Under the pieces are notes generated by a model. It did no database searches and was not told the origin of the DNA. It was given only the letters and a program-made list of their open reading frames with translations. Below are positions 29,939 to 31,954 of a stretch of DNA of 31,954 nucleotides, in pieces (the first letter of the stretch is position 1; every line of letters starts with the position of its first letter). This DNA comes from CAYQDR01 sp964416315. GTDB taxonomy: Bacteria; Methylomirabilota; Methylomirabilia; Rokubacteriales; DASRDR01. Location: the NCBI GenBank assembly GCA_964416315.1, contig CAYQDR010000047.1, positions 1-31,954 of the forward strand. The letters are read 5' to 3'. The position numbers and the translations under genes are program-made.

Positions 29939-31954
29939 AGACCAGGGCGCGCCAGACGCGCTCCGGCGTCATCGGGAGCTCCGTCATCCGCACGCCGACC
30001 GCGTCCTTCACGGCGTTCGCCACCGCCGCCGAGATCGGGATGGTTCCGGACTCGCCGAGCCCCTTCGCCCCGAACGGCCCCGCCTCGTCGACGGTCTCGA
30101 TGAGCGTGATCAGAACCTCCGGCATGTCGGGGGCCGTCAGAAGCTTGTAGTCGAGGAAGCCGGGGTTGAGGATCCGCCCCTGCTCGAGCTTCAGCTCCTC
30201 GGTCAGACAGTAGCCGAGCCCCATGTGGATCCCGCCCTCGATCTGCCCTTCGCAGCCGATCGGGTTGAGGGCGCGCCCGACGTCGTGGGCCGAGGCCACC
30301 CGGAGCACCTCGATCTTCCCGGTCGCCTCCTCCACCTCGACGAGCGCCGCCTGGGCGGCGAAGCCGTAGGTCACCGAGACGTTGCCGCGGAACTCCTTGT
30401 CGAGCATCTGGGTCGGCGGGTCGTAGAAGGCCTGGCCGATCAGGATCCGGCCGCCCTCGCGGAAGTGCCCCGCCCGCACGACTTTCTCGTAGGGGAGCCG
30501 CCGCTGGGGCGCGTGCCGGACGACGACGTGACCGTCCTCCAGGTCCAGCGCCTCGACCGGCTCGTCGAGCTGCTGGGCCGCGAGCTGGAGGAGCTGCCGC
30601 CTGACGTCCCCCGCCGCGAGGAGGGCGGCGTTCCCCGCGATGAAGGTCGTCCGGCTCGCGTGCACTCCGACGTCCCAGGGCTTGACCGCCGTGTCGCTGT
30701 TGACGACCTCGACGCGCCCGAACGGGACGCCGAGCTCCTCGGCGACGATCATCGCGAGCACCGTTTCCGAGCCCTGGCCGATCTCACTCGCGCCGGTGAT
30801 CAGCGAGACCTTCCCGAAGTCGTCGAGCTTGACGATCGCGCCGCAGCCGTCCGAGCGGTAGACGCGCGCGCCGCCGCCGACGTGGAACATCCCAGCGTAG
30901 CCGATCCCGCGCTTCCAGCCGGGGCGGAGCGGCCGGGCAACCGGCTTCCGGATGTCGCGCTCGACGGCGTCGAAGCACTCGGCGAGGGCGCAGGTCGTGA
31001 TCTTGAGTCCCTGCGGCGTGACGTCCCCCGGCCGGTTCGCGTTCCGCCGCCGGATCTCGACGCGGTCCAGCCCGAGCCGCTCGGCGAGGTCGTCCATCTG
31101 CGACTCGATCGCAAAGGTGGACTCGAGGTTCCCGTAGCCGCGCATCGAGCCGGAGTAGACGTTGTTCGTGTAGACGATCGCGGTGTCGAAGCGGACGTTC
31201 GGGCAGCGGTAGAGGCCGGCAACCGTCGTCAGCATGACGTACGGCGTCGTCGAGCCCCAGGAGACGTAGGCCCCGTTGTCGATGACCACCCGCGCGTCGC
31301 GTCCGAGGAGCGTCCCGTCGGCCCGCGCCGCCGTCCGGAGGGTGAACACGCACGGCTCGCGGGTCGGGCTCGCCACGAACTCCTCCTCCCGGTCGAAGAC
31401 AATCTTCACCGGCCGCTGGACGTGCCGGGCGAGCAGCGCCGCGATGATGTCGATCGGGTAGAGGTCGAGCCCGCGACCGAAGTTCCCGCCGACCGGCGGC
31501 TGGATCACGCGGATCCGGTCGCCGGAGATCGCGAGCGCCTCGGCCAGGTCGCGCTGGTAGAGGAAGGGGATCTGCGTCGTGGACCACATCGTGAGGTTCC
31601 CGCGCGGGTCCCACGCCGCGATCGCCGCCATCGTGCCGAGGCACGCGGTCGTCACGTACGGGAGCCGGTACGTCCCCTCGACGACGAGGTCTGCCTCGCG
31701 GAAGGCGCGGTCCACGTCGCCGGCCTCGAACTTGTACGAGAAGTTGACCAGGTTCCCGGGGAACTGCGGGTGGAGCTGCGGCGCGTCGGCGCGCGTCGCC
31801 GCCGCCGGGTCGAAGACCGCCGCCAGCTCCTCGTACTCGACCTCGATGAGCCGGCAGGCCTCGGCCGCGATCGCCTCCGTCTCCGCGGCGACCGCCGCGA
31901 CCTCGTCCCGGATGCACCGGACGACGTCGCGCTTGAGGGCCAGGTGGTCCTTGG
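29907..31954 (-). CDS. Molybdenum hydroxylase large subunit (xanthine dehydrogenase/CoxL family), partial at the window edge
   Basis: About 682 residues are visible; the N-terminus lies beyond 31954. The visible start KDHLALKRDVVRCIRDEVAA then EVEYEELAAVFDP is the end of the first aldehyde-oxidase/xanthine-dehydrogenase domain. The molybdopterin-binding part has PPVGGNFGRG, GSMRGYGNLEST, the ASEIGQGSET loop and the C-terminal GAKGLGESG with the presumed catalytic Glu. It should hydroxylate or dehydrogenate an organic substrate using a molybdopterin cofactor; FeS and FAD subunits must be encoded elsewhere. The last ten residues come from a hairpin repeat after MTPERVWRALV, so the native C-terminus has been replaced or truncated slightly. 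Substrate unknown. Confidence 0.92.
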   Translation of the reverse strand, partial: KDHLALKRDVVRCIRDEVAAVAAETEAIAAEACRLIEVEYEELAAVFDPAAATRADAPQLHPQFPGNLVNFSYKFEAGDVDRAFREADLVVEGTYRLPYVTTACLGTMAAIAAWDPRGNLTMWSTTQIPFLYQRDLAEALAISGDRIRVIQPPVGGNFGRGLDLYPIDIIAALLARHVQRPVKIVFDREEEFVASPTREPCVFTLRTAARADGTLLGRDARVVIDNGAYVSWGSTTPYVMLTTVAGLYRCPNVRFDTAIVYTNNVYSGSMRGYGNLESTFAIESQMDDLAERLGLDRVEIRRRNANRPGDVTPQGLKITTCALAECFDAVERDIRKPVARPLRPGWKRGIGYAGMFHVGGGARVYRSDGCGAIVKLDDFGKVSLITGASEIGQGSETVLAMIVAEELGVPFGRVEVVNSDTAVKPWDVGVHASRTTFIAGNAALLAAGDVRRQLLQLAAQQLDEPVEALDLEDGHVVVRHAPQRRLPYEKVVRAGHFREGGRILIGQAFYDPPTQMLDKEFRGNVSVTYGFAAQAALVEVEEATGKIEVLRVASAHDVGRALNPIGCEGQIEGGIHMGLGYCLTEELKLEQGRILNPGFLDYKLLTAPDMPEVLITLIETVDEAGPFGAKGLGESGTIPISAAVANAVKDAVGVRMTELPMTPERVWRALVSLSPRGRGLG

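Noticed and set aside
1..31954. Search for CRISPR arrays, rRNA, tRNA, transposases, integrases and att sites
   Set aside because: No regularly spaced repeats, no conserved RNA cores and no recombinase motifs were visible; the oriented hairpin repeats are dispersed, not an array.

Overview
The window is GC-rich, densely packed bacterial chromosome. Nearly all genes lie on the minus strand, in long runs with overlapping stop/start codons (ATGA, GTGA, TGATG). ABC importers, CoA ligases, MmgE/PrpD, LLM flavin oxidoreductase, SDR, aerobic-CODH/xanthine-dehydrogenase-type and type II toxin-antitoxin genes together suggest an uncultivated soil or groundwater heterotroph. Candidatus Rokubacteria/Methylomirabilota or a GC-rich proteobacterium would fit, but no rRNA or other phylogenetic marker is present, so the assignment is a guess. 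I see no rRNA, tRNA, transposase, phage gene or CRISPR array.

Block A (12014 down to 137, minus strand) reads as one long operon. It holds a PaaK-type acyl-CoA ligase, a VOC protein, an MmgE/PrpD protein, an ADP-forming acyl-CoA synthetase, an SsuABC/TauABC-like importer (solute-binding protein, permease, ATPase), a secreted alpha/beta hydrolase, a zinc alcohol dehydrogenase, a small protein and a nitrilase-superfamily protein. The last has alanine where the catalytic cysteine is expected. A VapBC-like toxin-antitoxin pair sits between the importer's permease and ATPase genes.

Block B (about 12015-13850, plus strand) is a less GC-rich insert: an alpha/beta hydrolase and a decayed glycolipid-binding-family gene with two frameshifts and a nonsense codon.

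Block C (31954 down to 13944, minus strand) runs from a molybdenum hydroxylase large subunit (cut by the window edge) through a V4R protein, a dipeptide-type solute-binding protein and a second VapBC pair to a B12-dependent acyl-CoA mutase module: small subunit, PaaK-like ligase, large subunit. It continues with an internally deleted epoxide hydrolase, a methyltransferase, DppB, DppC, an extra solute-binding protein, DppD, DppF, an LLM oxidoreductase, a TPR protein and an SDR. The mutase large subunit has the Ile/Asp/Gln active-site set known from 2-hydroxyisobutyryl-CoA mutase, not the methylmalonyl-CoA mutase residues. The ligase between the subunits would make its CoA substrate, and the Dpp genes on both sides suggest a linked uptake system (inference). 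A plus-strand cassette (BrnT/BrnA plus a retropepsin-like protease) splits the dpp genes at 18131-19134.

Two themes recur. The first is a hairpin repeat family (four clear copies and one doubtful), always in one orientation between minus-strand genes. In at least one place it supplies the end of one gene and has replaced the start of the next. The second is functional decay: catalytic residues lost in the nitrilase-like protein and one VapC, a frameshifted BrnT, an amber codon in the protease, an internally deleted epoxide hydrolase and the glycolipid-binding pseudogene.
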